From Chloroflexota bacterium (GTDB lineage: Bacteria; Chloroflexota; Anaerolineae; Promineifilales; Promineifilaceae), in NCBI GenBank assembly GCA_018004935.1, contig JAGNBF010000032.1, positions 1 through 64,000 on the forward strand: 64,000 nucleotides of DNA. Direction: 5' to 3'. Each line of letters starts with the position of its first letter. Position 1 is the first letter of the stretch. Positions 34,394 to 44,400 of this stretch are shown here, piece after piece. A program made the translations under genes and the position numbers. The notes beneath the pieces are model-generated. The model saw only the letters and a program-made list of their open reading frames with translations, was not told the DNA's origin and ran no database searches.

Positions 34394-36586
34394 ATGAAAC
34401 AAATACTTCTCCTTCATTTACATCCAGTTGAAAAAACCGAAACCATTCACTTTTTAGGCCAAACCGTGCAAATAAACCATCGGTCTTGCCAGGGCGATTG
34501 GGAGCAAGCTCAGACTCTCATTGCCCAATACGATGGGCAGGTAGCCGCTATTGGCCTGGAAGGCTTACCCATTAACCTACAATTGGGGTCGGTGCGTCGC
34601 CCGCATACTCTGGGAATGAAATTGTCACAGGTAGCCGAAAACACACCCATTGTAGATGGCAGTGGTATTCGTGCCGGGCTAGAACGGTGGGCTGTGATCC
34701 TGGCTGATCGGGCACAGCCAGGTATTTTTAGCCAGAAACGGGCGTTGCTGGTGCCTGGGCTGAACCATACTGGCCTGGCGCAAGCTTTGGAAAAACGGGG
34801 TTGCACGTTACGTTATGCGGATCCCTTTGTTTATTTCAACCTGCCCCATTTCCCGGGTATCGGCACCCGTCAGACGTTGGAGCAGGCGGCTTCTCCGACG
34901 TTAGAACAATTGAAAGAAGCTGATTTTGGTCGCTTGTATCCGCTTCCACAACCGGCTCAGCGCAGTGAAGCGCTTTTTGTCTGGGCTGATTTGATCGTGG
35001 GAGATATACAGACTATTCGGGCCTTTGCCCCGCCCCAATTGAAGGGCAAGACGGTGGTGGTAGAAGCGGCCGATGCCGCTGATCTGGCGGATCTGCGTCA
35101 GCGGGGGGCTTCGATTCTTGTCACCTTGATGCCTTCGCTGGATGCGACCAATAATGAGCTGGGGCAGTGGTCGGCGGCGACTCTGGAAGCCATTCTCGTG
35201 GCTCTGCGTGCTAACCCTGATAGTCCGCTCAGCGAAGATACGTATCTGGATTTGATGGCGGATTTAGATTGGCAACCGGCCATTTGTTATCTACAACCTG
35301 ACGAGGAAGGCATTAACCGCTTTGCCTTTGTTATCCATCCGCTCAACGTCAAATTTATCTATAAAAACCCGTCGTTTTGGTGGGCCAAATACCTGCCGGA
35401 AAGTTTGATTGAAGCGGCCGCGGCCTATCTGCCTCCGCTCTACCTTTCCAAAATTACCGGGGGTCAATCTCCTACCACCGGTCAGCGTATCGAGGGGTAT
35501 CTCTTCAGCCTGGGAGCCACCCCGCACCAGATGATGACTCATGGAGAACGGTTCACGTATACCCGGCTCAATCAGACCGCCCGCCTGGCAGAACGTAAAG
35601 GGGCACGCATTATGGGACTGGGGGCGTTTACCAGTGTGGTTGGTGATGCCGGTATTACCGTGGCTCACGAAGCCGATATCGCCATTACCAGTGGTAATAG
35701 CCTGACAGTCGCCGCTACCTTAGAAGCCGCCAAACAGGCCGTGGTGAAAATGGGAGCCAAAGATCTGACCAAAGGCAAAGTGATGATTGTGGGGGCAACC
35801 GGCTCAATTGGAGCCGTCTGTTCTCGTTTGTTAGCCCAGGCAATTAATGATGTGGTTTTGGTTTCGATTGAGCCGGAACGCCTGATTGAGCTAAAACGCA
35901 CCATCCAGGCGGAAACGCCAGGGGCACAGGTTATGATTGCCACGCGGCCCGATGATTATCTGACCGAGTGTGATTTGATTGTGACAGCGACATCGGCTTT
36001 TGGGCAACGGGTGGTGGATATTACTCGTTGTAAACCGGGAGCGGTGATTTGTGATGTGGCGCGGCCGCCCGACATCAGCGCGGCCGAAGCGGCTCTACGC
36101 CCCGATGTTTTGGTAATCGAAAGTGGTGAAGTGTTGATTCCGGGAGATATTGATTTTGGTTACGACATTGGCCTGCCCCCCAAAACGTCTTATGCCTGCC
36201 TGGCCGAGACGGCCTTACTGGCGATGGAGGGGCGCTTTGAGGATTACACCCTGGGGCGGAATATTACCATGGAACGGGTCAAGGAGATTTATCACTTGTT
36301 CAAGAAGCATCAGTTCCAGATTGCCGGGTTACGTTCCTTTGGGCAATATGTCACCGATGATTTGGTCGCTGAGAAGCGTGTGATAGCAGATAAGTTGCGT
36401 CAGGATGCGGAGTTATTTACGCGCACCCGGGTAGAGGCCGCGGCCGCGTTAGCCAAAATCCCGGTGATGGCCAAAGGGGTAAAAGCAAGCAAACGACCCT
36501 CTTTCCTCAAAATAGCTTCCCTGGTTACTGCCGGTTTAGGGTTAGTGGGCTGGTTCTGGAGCCGACGGCAACACCGGCTGGCTTAA
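34394..36586 (+). CDS. Acyl-ACP-reductase-like dehydrogenase with extra N-terminal domain
   Basis: Start ATG 34394 ([11 protein letters not shown]) is preferred over ATG 34379 because GAGGAAT lies 6 nt before it. Residues ~300-690 resemble the cyanobacterial long-chain acyl-[ACP] reductase/COG5322 dehydrogenase family: [51 protein letters not shown], and the NAD(P)-binding loop [20 protein letters not shown]. Later come [16 protein letters not shown] and [20 protein letters not shown], then [13 protein letters not shown]. The Cys of YACLAE may align with the acylated cysteine of that family (from memory, not aligned). If so it would make fatty aldehydes. The first ~300 residues are an added domain I do not recognise ([20 protein letters not shown]). 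A C-terminal helix ([17 protein letters not shown]) suggests membrane attachment. At 730 residues it is about twice the length of cyanobacterial AAR. Confidence 0.6.
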   Translation: MKQILLLHLHPVEKTETIHFLGQTVQINHRSCQGDWEQAQTLIAQYDGQVAAIGLEGLPINLQLGSVRRPHTLGMKLSQVAENTPIVDGSGIRAGLERWAVILADRAQPGIFSQKRALLVPGLNHTGLAQALEKRGCTLRYADPFVYFNLPHFPGIGTRQTLEQAASPTLEQLKEADFGRLYPLPQPAQRSEALFVWADLIVGDIQTIRAFAPPQLKGKTVVVEAADAADLADLRQRGASILVTLMPSLDATNNELGQWSAATLEAILVALRANPDSPLSEDTYLDLMADLDWQPAICYLQPDEEGINRFAFVIHPLNVKFIYKNPSFWWAKYLPESLIEAAAAYLPPLYLSKITGGQSPTTGQRIEGYLFSLGATPHQMMTHGERFTYTRLNQTARLAERKGARIMGLGAFTSVVGDAGITVAHEADIAITSGNSLTVAATLEAAKQAVVKMGAKDLTKGKVMIVGATGSIGAVCSRLLAQAINDVVLVSIEPERLIELKRTIQAETPGAQVMIATRPDDYLTECDLIVTATSAFGQRVVDITRCKPGAVICDVARPPDISAAEAALRPDVLVIESGEVLIPGDIDFGYDIGLPPKTSYACLAETALLAMEGRFEDYTLGRNITMERVKEIYHLFKKHQFQIAGLRSFGQYVTDDLVAEKRVIADKLRQDAELFTRTRVEAAAALAKIPVMAKGVKASKRPSFLKIASLVTAGLGLVGWFWSRRQHRLA

Positions 36587-36625
36587 GGCAGATTAGACTT
36601 CCTATGTATTTATAGGTCTTTCCGT

Positions 36626-36639
36626 TACACTTGCTCCTA
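36626..36639 (+). promoter_or_regulatory. Putative -10 box of a leaderless transcript (GAF kinase)
   Basis: TACACT (36626-36631) followed by 7 nt and ATG 36639; no ribosome site is visible. The dehydrogenase gene ends only 40 nt upstream. Confidence 0.4.
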
Positions 36640-38003
36640 TGAGTTCTGATTTTTATGCCCTATTGTCTTACCTGCTGGAGCAGATGGCCTGCACTCCCCA
36701 CTACATTCCCCCTATGCCTGTGCAAGAGTGGCCTGCTGGCTCCCCAGAACGACAGGTGCTGGAAAAGCTTCAGGCCGCTCTGTTAGCCAGGGAACAGCAG
36801 GAACAGAAGAGATTGGCCCAGGCAGAACAACAATTTCAGGCCAGAGTCGAAGCCCGCTTGCGCGAACAGGCTACTTTGCTGAATATTTCTCAAACGATGG
36901 CTTCGGCTCTGGAGCTTAAACCCGGTTTAATTCTTGACCAGCTTCGGGTCATTATTGAGTACACCCATGCCGCCCTGTTTACTCTGGAAGAGTGGACGCT
37001 GGTTGCCCTGGCGGTACGAGGGCCACAACACCTGGAAGAAACTATGCCTTTTCGCATCCGGCTGGATGGTCCGGAAATGCTGGCCGCGCTTTTGAATGGA
37101 CACCGCCCCCAACGGATTGCCGATGTCGCGAATAACGAACTGATGGGTCAATTTTTGCCTGCCCTTTTGTATGAACAGGCGGCGGCCTTGTTGGCCGGGG
37201 TGCATGCATTGATGTGGGTTCCTCTGGCCGTAAAAGGGCAGATCATTGGAGGCATGGTGGTAGCCCATATCCAGCCGGATTATTTTACGTCCCATCATGG
37301 TGATCTGGCGCTGACAATGGCTAATCAGGCGGCTATCACACTGATTAATGCCCGTCTTTATGAGCAGGCGCAAACGGTTGCCGTATTAGAAGAACGGCAA
37401 CGGTTGGCCCAAAACTTGCACGATGCGGTGAATCAATCTCTTTTTTCGGCTGGTCTGATTGCGGAAGTTTTGCCCCGCCTGTGGGAACGAGACCCGGAAT
37501 CTGGACGTCGTTCGTTGCAAGACCTGCGCCAGTTAACCCGTGGGGCGTTGGCGGAGATGCGTGGCCTGCTGGGAGAACTGCAACCATTGATTTTGACGGA
37601 CACAGAATTGGGCGACCTGTTGCGTCAGTTGGGGAGTGCCCTCACCGGGCGCACCAATGTGCCGGTGTCGGTGATGGTTGAGGGGCAGGGTGTTCTGCCT
37701 GCTGATGTGCAGGTTACTTTTTACCGTCTGTGTCAGGAAGGGTTGAATAACATTGCCAAACATGCGAGGGCCAATCAGGTTACGATTCGTTTGCAATATC
37801 TATCTGAGGGTGTCGCTATCCACATTCATGATAATGGTCGGGGTTTTGATCGGGAGCACATACCGCCGGGGCATTATGGTCTGAGTATTATGTTTCAGCG
37901 AGCGAAAGCGATTGGGGCGAATCTCACAGTTTCCAGCCAGCCAGGTGAGGGCACGGAAATTGTTATTGTGTGGACGGGAATGCCAAAACAGGGAAGCTTA
38001 TGA
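36639..38003 (+). CDS. GAF-domain sensor histidine kinase (NarX/DesK type, HisKA_3)
   Basis: A soluble kinase of 454 residues with no membrane helix. A coiled coil (~40-75, [20 protein letters not shown]) leads to a GAF domain (~80-235: [20 protein letters not shown], then [18 protein letters not shown]). The dimerisation box [20 protein letters not shown] gives phospho-acceptor His261. The HATPase has [15 protein letters not shown] (N-box), [11 protein letters not shown] and [19 protein letters not shown]. It signals to the response regulator gene that overlaps it by 4 nt (ATGA at 38000-38003). The GAF ligand is unknown. Confidence 0.9.
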   Translation: MSSDFYALLSYLLEQMACTPHYIPPMPVQEWPAGSPERQVLEKLQAALLAREQQEQKRLAQAEQQFQARVEARLREQATLLNISQTMASALELKPGLILDQLRVIIEYTHAALFTLEEWTLVALAVRGPQHLEETMPFRIRLDGPEMLAALLNGHRPQRIADVANNELMGQFLPALLYEQAAALLAGVHALMWVPLAVKGQIIGGMVVAHIQPDYFTSHHGDLALTMANQAAITLINARLYEQAQTVAVLEERQRLAQNLHDAVNQSLFSAGLIAEVLPRLWERDPESGRRSLQDLRQLTRGALAEMRGLLGELQPLILTDTELGDLLRQLGSALTGRTNVPVSVMVEGQGVLPADVQVTFYRLCQEGLNNIAKHARANQVTIRLQYLSEGVAIHIHDNGRGFDREHIPPGHYGLSIMFQRAKAIGANLTVSSQPGEGTEIVIVWTGMPKQGSL

Positions 38004-38641
38004 CTTTATCTACACCGATTCGAGTGATGTTGGTAGATGATCATACGATGGTGCGGCGGGGGTTAGCGACCTTTTTGCAGGTTTTTGACGATCTGGAGTT
38101 GGTAGGGGAGGCGGATGATGGCGCGGCCGCGATCCAACTCTGTGCTCAGGTTCAACCTGATGTTGTGCTGATGGATATGGTGATGCCTGAAATGGATGGG
38201 GTAGTAGCTACCCAGGCCATTCGTCAGCAGTTTCCCCTGGTTCAGGTGATTGCCCTGACCAGTTTCAAAGAACGAGAACTGGTACACCGGGCCATACAGG
38301 CAGGAGCCATTGGTTATTTACTCAAAGACATATCCGCTGAACAACTGGTTCAGGCCATTCGGGCCGCTCATGCGGGCCGTACCACCCTCGCCCAAGAAGC
38401 GACCCAGGCGTTGATCCATTCTACGACCCAACCCCCGGCCCTCGGCCATGACCTGACAGAACGGGAACGGGATGTATTGACGTGGATGGTATCGGGATTA
38501 AATAACACCGAAATCGCGGAAAAGTTGTTTGTTAGCCCCTCAACGATCAAAACCCATGTCAGCCATGTCCTGTCTAAACTTGGTGTTACCAGCCGCACCG
38601 AAGCGGCCGCGTTGGCCGTTCGCCACGGCCTCATCGCCTGA
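38000..38641 (+). CDS. NarL/FixJ-type response regulator
   Basis: 213 residues from ATG 38000, which overlaps the kinase stop; an upstream in-frame ATG at 37970 would lie inside the kinase and adds no family sequence. Receiver: acidic pair VDDH (Asp13-Asp14), phospho-acceptor Asp59 in [12 protein letters not shown], switch Thr in IALTSF and Lys in YLLKD. The LuxR-type HTH is [20 protein letters not shown], then [20 protein letters not shown]. The cognate kinase is encoded directly upstream. Target genes are unknown; the reductase-like gene and the small genes downstream are candidates by proximity. Confidence 0.92.
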   Translation: MTLSTPIRVMLVDDHTMVRRGLATFLQVFDDLELVGEADDGAAAIQLCAQVQPDVVLMDMVMPEMDGVVATQAIRQQFPLVQVIALTSFKERELVHRAIQAGAIGYLLKDISAEQLVQAIRAAHAGRTTLAQEATQALIHSTTQPPALGHDLTERERDVLTWMVSGLNNTEIAEKLFVSPSTIKTHVSHVLSKLGVTSRTEAAALAVRHGLIA

Positions 38642-38735
38642 TCCCCTCTCCTTTGTCCCTTTCATCCCCATTATCCCCCAGTTGGGGGATACCCATACCC
38701 CCTACTCAGCCGATGAAAGCCAATTGGATTGATTG

Positions 38736-38748
38736 TATCATTTAAAAA
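38736..38748 (+). promoter_or_regulatory. Putative -10 box of a leaderless transcript (pseudo-receiver)
   Basis: TATCAT (38736-38741), then 6 nt, then ATG 38748. This supports ATG 38748 instead of the in-frame TTG at 38733, which would overlap the promoter. Confidence 0.45.
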
Positions 38749-39116
38749 TGATACGAGTATTTCTAGCCGACAGCCAACCGCAAGTTCGTTCAGCCCTACG
38801 ACTTTTGTTACAAGACTTAAATATGTTGGTTGTGGGTGAAACGGCCGATTGGTTCAGCGCTTTGGCCCAAGCCCCTGATACGTATCCCCACATGTTGTTA
38901 ATTGGTTGGGATTTGATCACTCTTGTGCCTGGGGCAACATTGGCCCAACTGCGCTGGGCTTGTATCAACCCGGTGATCATTGTCCTTATCAGTCATATGG
39001 AATCCCGGCAACAGGCGGCTCTTTCGGTTGGTGCAGATGCTTTTATCAGCCGAGGTGAGATGCCTGATAGGGTGGCGGAACATCTCCGGGCCGCGGCCGC
39101 GTGCGTGCGTGCCTGA
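38748..39116 (+). CDS. Stand-alone degenerate receiver (pseudo-receiver) domain
   Basis: 122 residues with the alternating fold of a CheY-like receiver: MIRVFLADSQPQVRSALRLL matches the first strand and helix, and IIVLISHMESRQQAALSVGA the fourth strand onward. The phospho-acceptor position is Gly53 (PHMLLIGWDL), six residues after the conserved Pro, where the neighbouring regulator has Asp59. The conserved Lys is Arg (AFISRGEMPD). Only one acidic-pair residue (Asp8) remains. It should not be phosphorylated in the usual way and may bind a partner, perhaps the adjacent kinase or regulator (inference). It has no output domain. GCGGCCGC at 39093 encodes the Ala-rich C-terminus. Confidence 0.75.
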   Translation: MIRVFLADSQPQVRSALRLLLQDLNMLVVGETADWFSALAQAPDTYPHMLLIGWDLITLVPGATLAQLRWACINPVIIVLISHMESRQQAALSVGADAFISRGEMPDRVAEHLRAAAACVRA

Positions 39117-39212
39117 TCCCCCTAAATGACTGGCCTGTAGGTTGGACATCCCGTTGTTTTCCTTAAACGATGATTCCACGGTGATTGCGCCTGCGCAAAA
39201 GAGAGTTTTGAG

Positions 39213-39494
39213 ATGAATGCTACACTTTACCTTGTCCTGGGCGGTTCCATTGGTTTACTGGTGACTCTTTTGCTACGAATGAGAGAGCCGCTAGATGTTT
39301 TGCTCAATATTGGCTTAGGAATTATAGGAGCCTTTCTCGCTGGTTGGATCTTTACGCCCCTGTTTGGCATCAAAACGGTTGATCCCAGCTATTTTAATGT
39401 AACTGCCTTACTGGTATCCCTCGCCGGGACAATGATTTTGCTGATTGTGGTCAACTTCCTGCGCTGGGGAAGCGGTCAGCGACTGAACGCTTAA
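39213..39494 (+). CDS. Small three-helix membrane protein (GlsB/YeaQ/YmgE-like)
   Basis: 93 residues with three hydrophobic segments (TLYLVLGGSIGLLVTLLL, LLNIGLGIIGAFLAGWIF, VTALLVSLAGTMILLIVVNF). The GIIGAFLAGWIFTPLFG region resembles the glycine-rich GlsB/YeaQ/YmgE stress-associated family (formerly transglycosylase-associated). Such proteins are membrane-embedded and poorly characterised. It follows the receiver genes in the same direction with a 96-nt gap. No clear ribosome site precedes the ATG beyond GAGAG at 39200. Confidence 0.6.
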   Translation: MNATLYLVLGGSIGLLVTLLLRMREPLDVLLNIGLGIIGAFLAGWIFTPLFGIKTVDPSYFNVTALLVSLAGTMILLIVVNFLRWGSGQRLNA

Positions 39495-39713
39495 CCTGTT
39501 GGCTCTTTGGAAATTCAGGGGGTTGACACCAACTGTAGAGGCTGGCCTTGTGCCTGCCCAGTGTGGTGTGGGTCAACCACAAGGGTTGCCCGTACCCCCG
39601 CAAAATCCCCAAGACCCCACATTTTGTAAAGCTGACCTGAACCATACCGTCCGGTGGTTTGACTACCGGGTGGGGCAACTGAATGTTTACATCCTCAGTA
39701 AGGGATGGGAAAA
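39495..39713. repeat. Family-D copy and family-A fragment
   Basis: 39499-39620 is a family-D repeat with a duplicated GTG in its middle. 39622-39646 is the truncated right end of a family-A element (TTTTGTAAAGCTGACCTGAA). GGGATGGGA before ATG 39714 may act as the ribosome site. Confidence 0.7.
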
Positions 39714-39971
39714 ATGACAGAGACAAAAATAACATTTCACAACAAGACTGAAATAAAAACACAGGCCCAGATATATACAGGTTGGACGCTTATCAGTACC
39801 TGTGTGGCTGGCCCTGGGGAAACGTGTGTTTTGCCCACTCAGTCACTCCGATATGACATCTTTCTCAAGAACGGTATTACTGGTTGGGAACTGGCACGCA
39901 AACTGGATAGTGACGACAAAACCGTTACGCTAAGACAACAGGGTGGACGGTATGTTATCACCGGGGCCTAA
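39714..39971 (+). CDS. Small hypothetical protein (beta-rich)
   Basis: 85 residues from ATG 39714 (MTETKITFHNKTEIKTQAQI); ATG 39705 is an alternative. Alternating polar and hydrophobic residues suggest a small beta sandwich (TLISTCVAGPGETCVLPTQS; YDIFLKNGITGWELARKLDS). It has two cysteines and no signal peptide. GGGA just upstream of ATG 39714 may act as the ribosome site. I do not recognise the family. It is followed immediately by another small gene in the same direction (36 nt), perhaps co-transcribed. Confidence 0.5.
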   Translation: MTETKITFHNKTEIKTQAQIYTGWTLISTCVAGPGETCVLPTQSLRYDIFLKNGITGWELARKLDSDDKTVTLRQQGGRYVITGA

Positions 39972-40007
39972 ATGAGGCCCTTATTTAGCCAGGTGTTGGA
40001 GGAAAAT

Positions 40008-40247
40008 ATGATTCTGAAATTTGACCAATGGCTTATTGACCAACAAAATCGCGAAGATGTGATTGGCATTTTCGCCCGTGTTCCGGCCATGCAAGATGTT
40101 CTGCAAAAGCCCTCCAGGCGCAAGTTAGACGAACACAAAAACTGGGCAGATGTCGTCATTAGCATTGCACTCCCCGGTCATATTGACGCTTTCAATGCGG
40201 CCTGGCAGGAATTTCTCCTGGCAAAACAAGCCGCCCAAGAGAGTTAA
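40008..40247 (+). CDS. Small protein, possibly YozE-like SAM fold
   Basis: 79 residues from ATG 40008, chosen because a strong GGAGG (39998-40002) lies 5 nt before it; the longer frame from 39972 has no such site. The N-terminus FDQWLIDQQNREDVIGIFAR resembles the YozE_SAM_like pattern (FxxWLxxQxxRxDxIG). The second half, KLDEHKNWADVVISIALPGH, is less clear. It would be a small cytoplasmic helical protein of unknown role. Confidence 0.6.
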   Translation: MILKFDQWLIDQQNREDVIGIFARVPAMQDVLQKPSRRKLDEHKNWADVVISIALPGHIDAFNAAWQEFLLAKQAAQES

Positions 40248-40332
40248 GAGAGTAGGATAAGGGCTGGCTTTGTGCCTGCCCGATCAAAGGTGCATCCCTT
40301 CATTTTTGTCGGGTCATAGAGGAGACAGGTGT

Positions 40333-40452
40333 GTGAGCGAGAATCAAAAGAAGGGTTCGAAGAAAAAACCCCTGAAAACACAGAAGGAAAAGAAACAGGC
40401 CAAAAAAGAGAAGAAGGATAACAAGAAAAACAAGTTCGTCTTTGATGAATAA
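40333..40452 (+). CDS. Putative lysine-rich mini-protein
   Basis: 39 residues from GTG 40333, preceded by GAGGAG (40318-40323) 9 nt upstream. The sequence is about 40 percent lysine (NQKKGSKKKPLKTQKEKKQA, then KKEKKDNKKNK) and ends in an acidic/hydrophobic tail FVFDE. Such composition fits a nucleic-acid- or ribosome-associated peptide, but no family is recognised. The open frame extends upstream to 40270 through sequence related to family D, which I exclude. Low-complexity DNA could produce such a frame by chance, so confidence is moderate. Confidence 0.4.
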   Translation: MSENQKKGSKKKPLKTQKEKKQAKKEKKDNKKNKFVFDE

Positions 40453-40914
40453 CCTGGCTGACCCAGGCTGAAGGGTTCATCATCTTTGCTGATTTTGAGG
40501 TCTCTCTAAAGGGCAAAGATCATGGGGATGTTATCCAGAGAAAATGGCCCTGATGTATTATGGCAACAACAAAAAGAGGGTTCTTTAGGAGTTCATGAGG
40601 AGCATTATGTTAGGACTGACGTGATTACTCGAGCCGGTCTCCTGACCGTGCTTGGTGTGGCTTGGTGGGGACACCAGTCACAGCGCGTAAGTTCTGATAG
40701 TTAGAGATGGTCTTGTGCCTGCCCGTCAAGGGCAATTACGAGGGTTTGTCTCTACAGATAATGTCAACTCTGTGAAATCTTGAAGACGCCAAAAGAGATC
40801 GTCTGCTCTATTTTGCTTGTGTAAGCCCATATTTCTGTCAACGTTTATTCTTTCTAGACAGGTGGAGCCATTCAGGCGACGCTTCTAGAAATAAGTTATG
40901 GAGATTCGTGTAAG
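40453..40914. repeat. Intergenic region with worn repeats
   Basis: 40630-40690 is a degenerate copy of the 'GAGCCGGTCTCCTGACCGTG' repeat and 40700-40790 a degenerate family-D copy (GTCTTGTGCCTGCCCGTCAA, then GAGGGTTTGTCTCTAC). The 60-residue open frame over 40522-40704 ends in repeat and lacks a ribosome site, so I do not call it. 40800-40905 is AT-richer and probably contains the RRM gene promoter, but no clear boxes stand out. Confidence 0.5.
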
Positions 40915-41190
40915 ATGTCGAAAAAATTGTATGTAGGAAACCTGTCGTTTGATACGACTGAAGCCTCTGTCCGGGGCATGTTTGCCGAGTTTGGTGCGCT
41001 TGAATCTGTGGCCATGATTACAGATCGGGATTCTGGTAATTTCCGTGGATTCTGTTTTGTTGAATTGGAACCATCTGCCGCCAATGCGGCTATTAATGCA
41101 CTAAATGGTAAAGAGGTTAGCGGCCGCAGTCTAACCGTCAATGAAGCTAAACCCCGCGTGGAACGGTCCGGCGGCAATCGTTATAACTAG
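40915..41190 (+). CDS. RNA-recognition-motif (RRM) protein
   Basis: A 91-residue single-RRM RNA-binding protein. RNP2 is LYVGNL (residues 5-10) and RNP1 RGFCFVEL (~44-51), with the aromatic of RNP1 position 3 and position 5 retained as Phe. The C-terminal tail (VNEAKPRVERSGGNRYN) is short and basic. Bacterial RRM proteins of this type (cyanobacterial Rbp-like) are often cold-inducible and bind single-stranded RNA; this is family knowledge. GGAG at 40899-40902 precedes ATG 40915. One GCGGCCGC (41120) lies in the codons of VSGRSL. Confidence 0.92.
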   Translation: MSKKLYVGNLSFDTTEASVRGMFAEFGALESVAMITDRDSGNFRGFCFVELEPSAANAAINALNGKEVSGRSLTVNEAKPRVERSGGNRYN

Positions 41191-41478
41191 TTCCCCTAAC
41201 CCTTAACCCTGTCCCCCGGGACGGGGAACCTTTTATCGGCCGTTTTTCGCGGGCGTCCGCCCGTGAAAAACGGCCGTATTGATTTTTTGGTTCTTTCGGA
41301 ATTCGCGGGGGGGGCTACATGTAGGGGCTGGCCTTGTGCCTGCCCCGCCGAGGGCAACCGCAAGGGTTGCCCCTACAGATGGTGTCAACCCCTTGAAATC
41401 CCGAAGACCCGATTTTTCTCTCTTTCCAGGGGGAATTGTTTGGGGGATGGGTTCCTTGAAGTAATATTTTTGCGGGGT
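41191..41478. repeat. Composite family-E repeat with long palindrome, plus family D
   Basis: 41192-41232 is a family-E unit (variant, CCCTGTCCCCCGGGACGGGG). It is followed by a 19-bp stem at 41237-41276 (arm CGGCCGTTTTTCGCGGGCG) with one G-T pair. 41288-41410 is a family-D copy. The E-unit tail 'GGGGGATGGGTTCCTTGAAG' closes it at 41440-41462. Confidence 0.8.
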
Positions 41479-44400
41479 TTACAGTGGCACTCCCGTACAG
41501 GTCAATCCCCCCCATAATCGCCATGAATGTCCCTGCTCCCAGGCCTGCCGTTGGGCCAGAGCGAGAGCCAGGGCTACAGGTTTGCCCTGGGCTAACGCGG
41601 CATAGAAGTTGCGCATGAGCCAGGGCATTTCTTTATCTGGCACGGGCCAAAGACTCCCGACCACCGTTTGTGCTCCGGCCGCCAGACAAGTGGTTGCCAG
41701 ACTGATATGCTCATCCCCTTCGTATAATTTACTTTTACTGCCGCTACAGGCTGATAGTGTCACTAATTGAGGTAACGGGGCACATTGCCATAATTCGTCC
41801 AGCCATACATCTCGATCATAGAAGGAGATACCACTGAGACGCCCGGTGATGGGTTCATGAAAGGCATGGCTGGCCACATGCCAGAAGGAAAAACGGGCGA
41901 ATCCTTGATCTTGTCCCAGCATCAGGAAGTTGTCCCAGGTGGCCGCCTCTTCGGTTAAGGCGACGCTCTCGGCACTCAGATGCGGCCGCACCACGGCTAC
42001 TTCTTGTGTTACTTCTGGCAAAGGGGTGCGGTGGTCAGGGAAGGTGGAGAGGGCCAGGAGCAGGCCAGAGGCCAGCGGTGAGGTGTGGGTTTGCGGCCGC
42101 GACCAGAGCGACATCAGGTTAGAGAGAGACAGGGTAAGGGTAGGGATACACAGCGCCACCAGCGGTTTATCATCTAATTGTAGAGCCGCCCAGGGTATAT
42201 CATGCAACTGCCGATGGGGCGCAATGATCAACATCGTTCTGGGAGTCAATAGCGGGACGACCAATTCTGGGATAAGAAACTGCCCTAAAATACGCAGAGG
42301 CGAGGTAGCTTCCGTCTCGGTCGCCTGCCACCCATCGTACACCATGTCTTTAATCGCCAGGTTATCCCTGTCTGTACGTTTTTTGGCCCAGGTATGACTC
42401 CCCGTAGGCGTGATGACAACCCCCTGAATTTGTTCTTCGGTCAGATAATAATCCAGCGCGATCCAATCTGTTCCTAAAACTTCGTTGGCCTTCTGGCGGA
42501 ATGCGTTCTGATCAAAGGATTTATCCAGCGGTACACCCGGATCTCCTTGTTGCTCGCGTTGCCAGCGACTGCGCGAGGTTTCATACGCCTTAATCTGTTC
42601 TTTTAACTGTTTTTTCAGGGGAGTATTTTGCCAGCGGCGATTGGCTTCCGGTTTCATGCGTAGTTGTTCTTGAAGCCAGCGTATCTCATATAAGGCAGTT
42701 TGTAATGCGGTGGATGGCGTGGTTGTTGATTGGGCCGAGCGGTTTTGGATTTGCCGATTGTTCAGGCGGGCTTTGTTTTCTTCAATGAAAGCCAATACAT
42801 CCTGGCTGGTGCCCACACGAACAGCCAGATGGATGGCTTGATCCAATGTCGCGGCTGGCTGTAGGTTAAAACTACTCATCAATTCTGGTTGCCAAAACCC
42901 CTGGCGTAGTTGACGTAAGGCCTCCCGAACCTGATGATAATGCTTTAAGGCCATATGATTGTTGCCCCGAGTCTGAGCAAGAAGGGCCAGACCCGCGGCC
43001 GCTTGCCAGGCAATGTCGGGCATGATCTCCTGGCTCCAGTTCAAAACCTGCTCCCAGGTCAGACGAGCTTGATGCGTATTTCCAGTTTGTTGAAAGTAAG
43101 ACCCCCAATGAATCTGGCAGATCTTCTTTTCTATCGCCATACCCATTGCCTGAAAACTGGCGGTTGCCTCGGTCAGGTAAGAGAAAGCCTCAGCCGGTTT
43201 TCCCAGGGAAAGGTACATTTCCCCCAATGCGCGTTGCATAAGGGCGGTACTGTTCGGGTCATTTTGCTGTTGTGCGACTTGCACTCCCTCTTCTAAAGCG
43301 GCCAGAACGTCAGCCATTTGCTTCTGATGGATGTACGTATTCGCCCGACGATAATACACATAGGGCCAAATTGTAAGATGATTGGCCTGCCGCGCATGCT
43401 CTCCTGCCTGGTCTAAATAGTGATGAGCCATATTCGCCTGCCCCAGGGAGAGCCAGGTGCGGGCCAGCCGTAGTTCACATTCGGCCAAACGGCTGGTTGC
43501 GTCTAATCCTTTGAATTGATCGTGGCTTTTTTCCAGATAACGCAAAGCTAACTGATAACGCCCTGACTGAATGTAGGCATCGCCCAGATGCATCAGCACA
43601 ATAGCATAAATCATGGGATGTCTGGCTTGTTCGGCGAGTTGGACAGCCAACTGCAAATACACCAATGCCCTTTCTGGGTTGCCGCGCTGGGCCAGGTACC
43701 AACCCATATCCAACAAGATGGAGATCCGCAGGCTGGTTGTCTCATAGACGGTTGCCTGATGGAGGGCCTTTTGGAGCAATTCTTCAGCCTGGCGCAAATT
43801 GCCGGTATTGGTGTAGACCTGAGCCAAACCGTCCTGAGCCTGAGCGACCCACACAGGCATATCCAGGGTGGTAAATGTCTGCATGGCTTCTGTAAAGGTG
43901 TCTATGGCCGCCAGATAATTCCCTTGATTAATCCATTGCAAATACCCGCGTTGTAGGCCAGCTTTCGCTTTTTCGCCCGGCCAGTCTGTTGCCAGAGCCG
44001 TGGCTTCGTCCAGGTAAGTGATGGCCGCATCAATCTGTTTGTTGCGGCGGCTGATAATGGCTTTGATCAGCAGACAACGCCCCAGGTTGTAGTTATCTTG
44101 ATGGATGCGAAAAGCCAATTCACACGCGGCAATATTGTTCTGGGCTGTAGCCAAATCCCCCTGTATTAGTTGGAAAGTCGCCAGGGCGAGGCGGCAGGGG
44201 AAAACAAAGGGAGCCAGGGTTTCTCCCGCGTTTTCCAGGTCTATCAGGGCCTTTTGCAGATGGGAGAGGCTTTGGGGCAGGTTGGAGCTAAACCAGGGGA
44301 TGGAATTTTCTTGCCAGAGGCAAGCGGCGACCCAGCCGGGTTCATTGAGTTCGGTGAAGAGGCGACGGGCATGGGTCAGGATGGATAATGCCTGTTGGGG

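Noticed and set aside
40522-40704. 60-residue open frame
   Set aside because: Its second half is a dispersed repeat, no ribosome site is present and composition is not protein-like.
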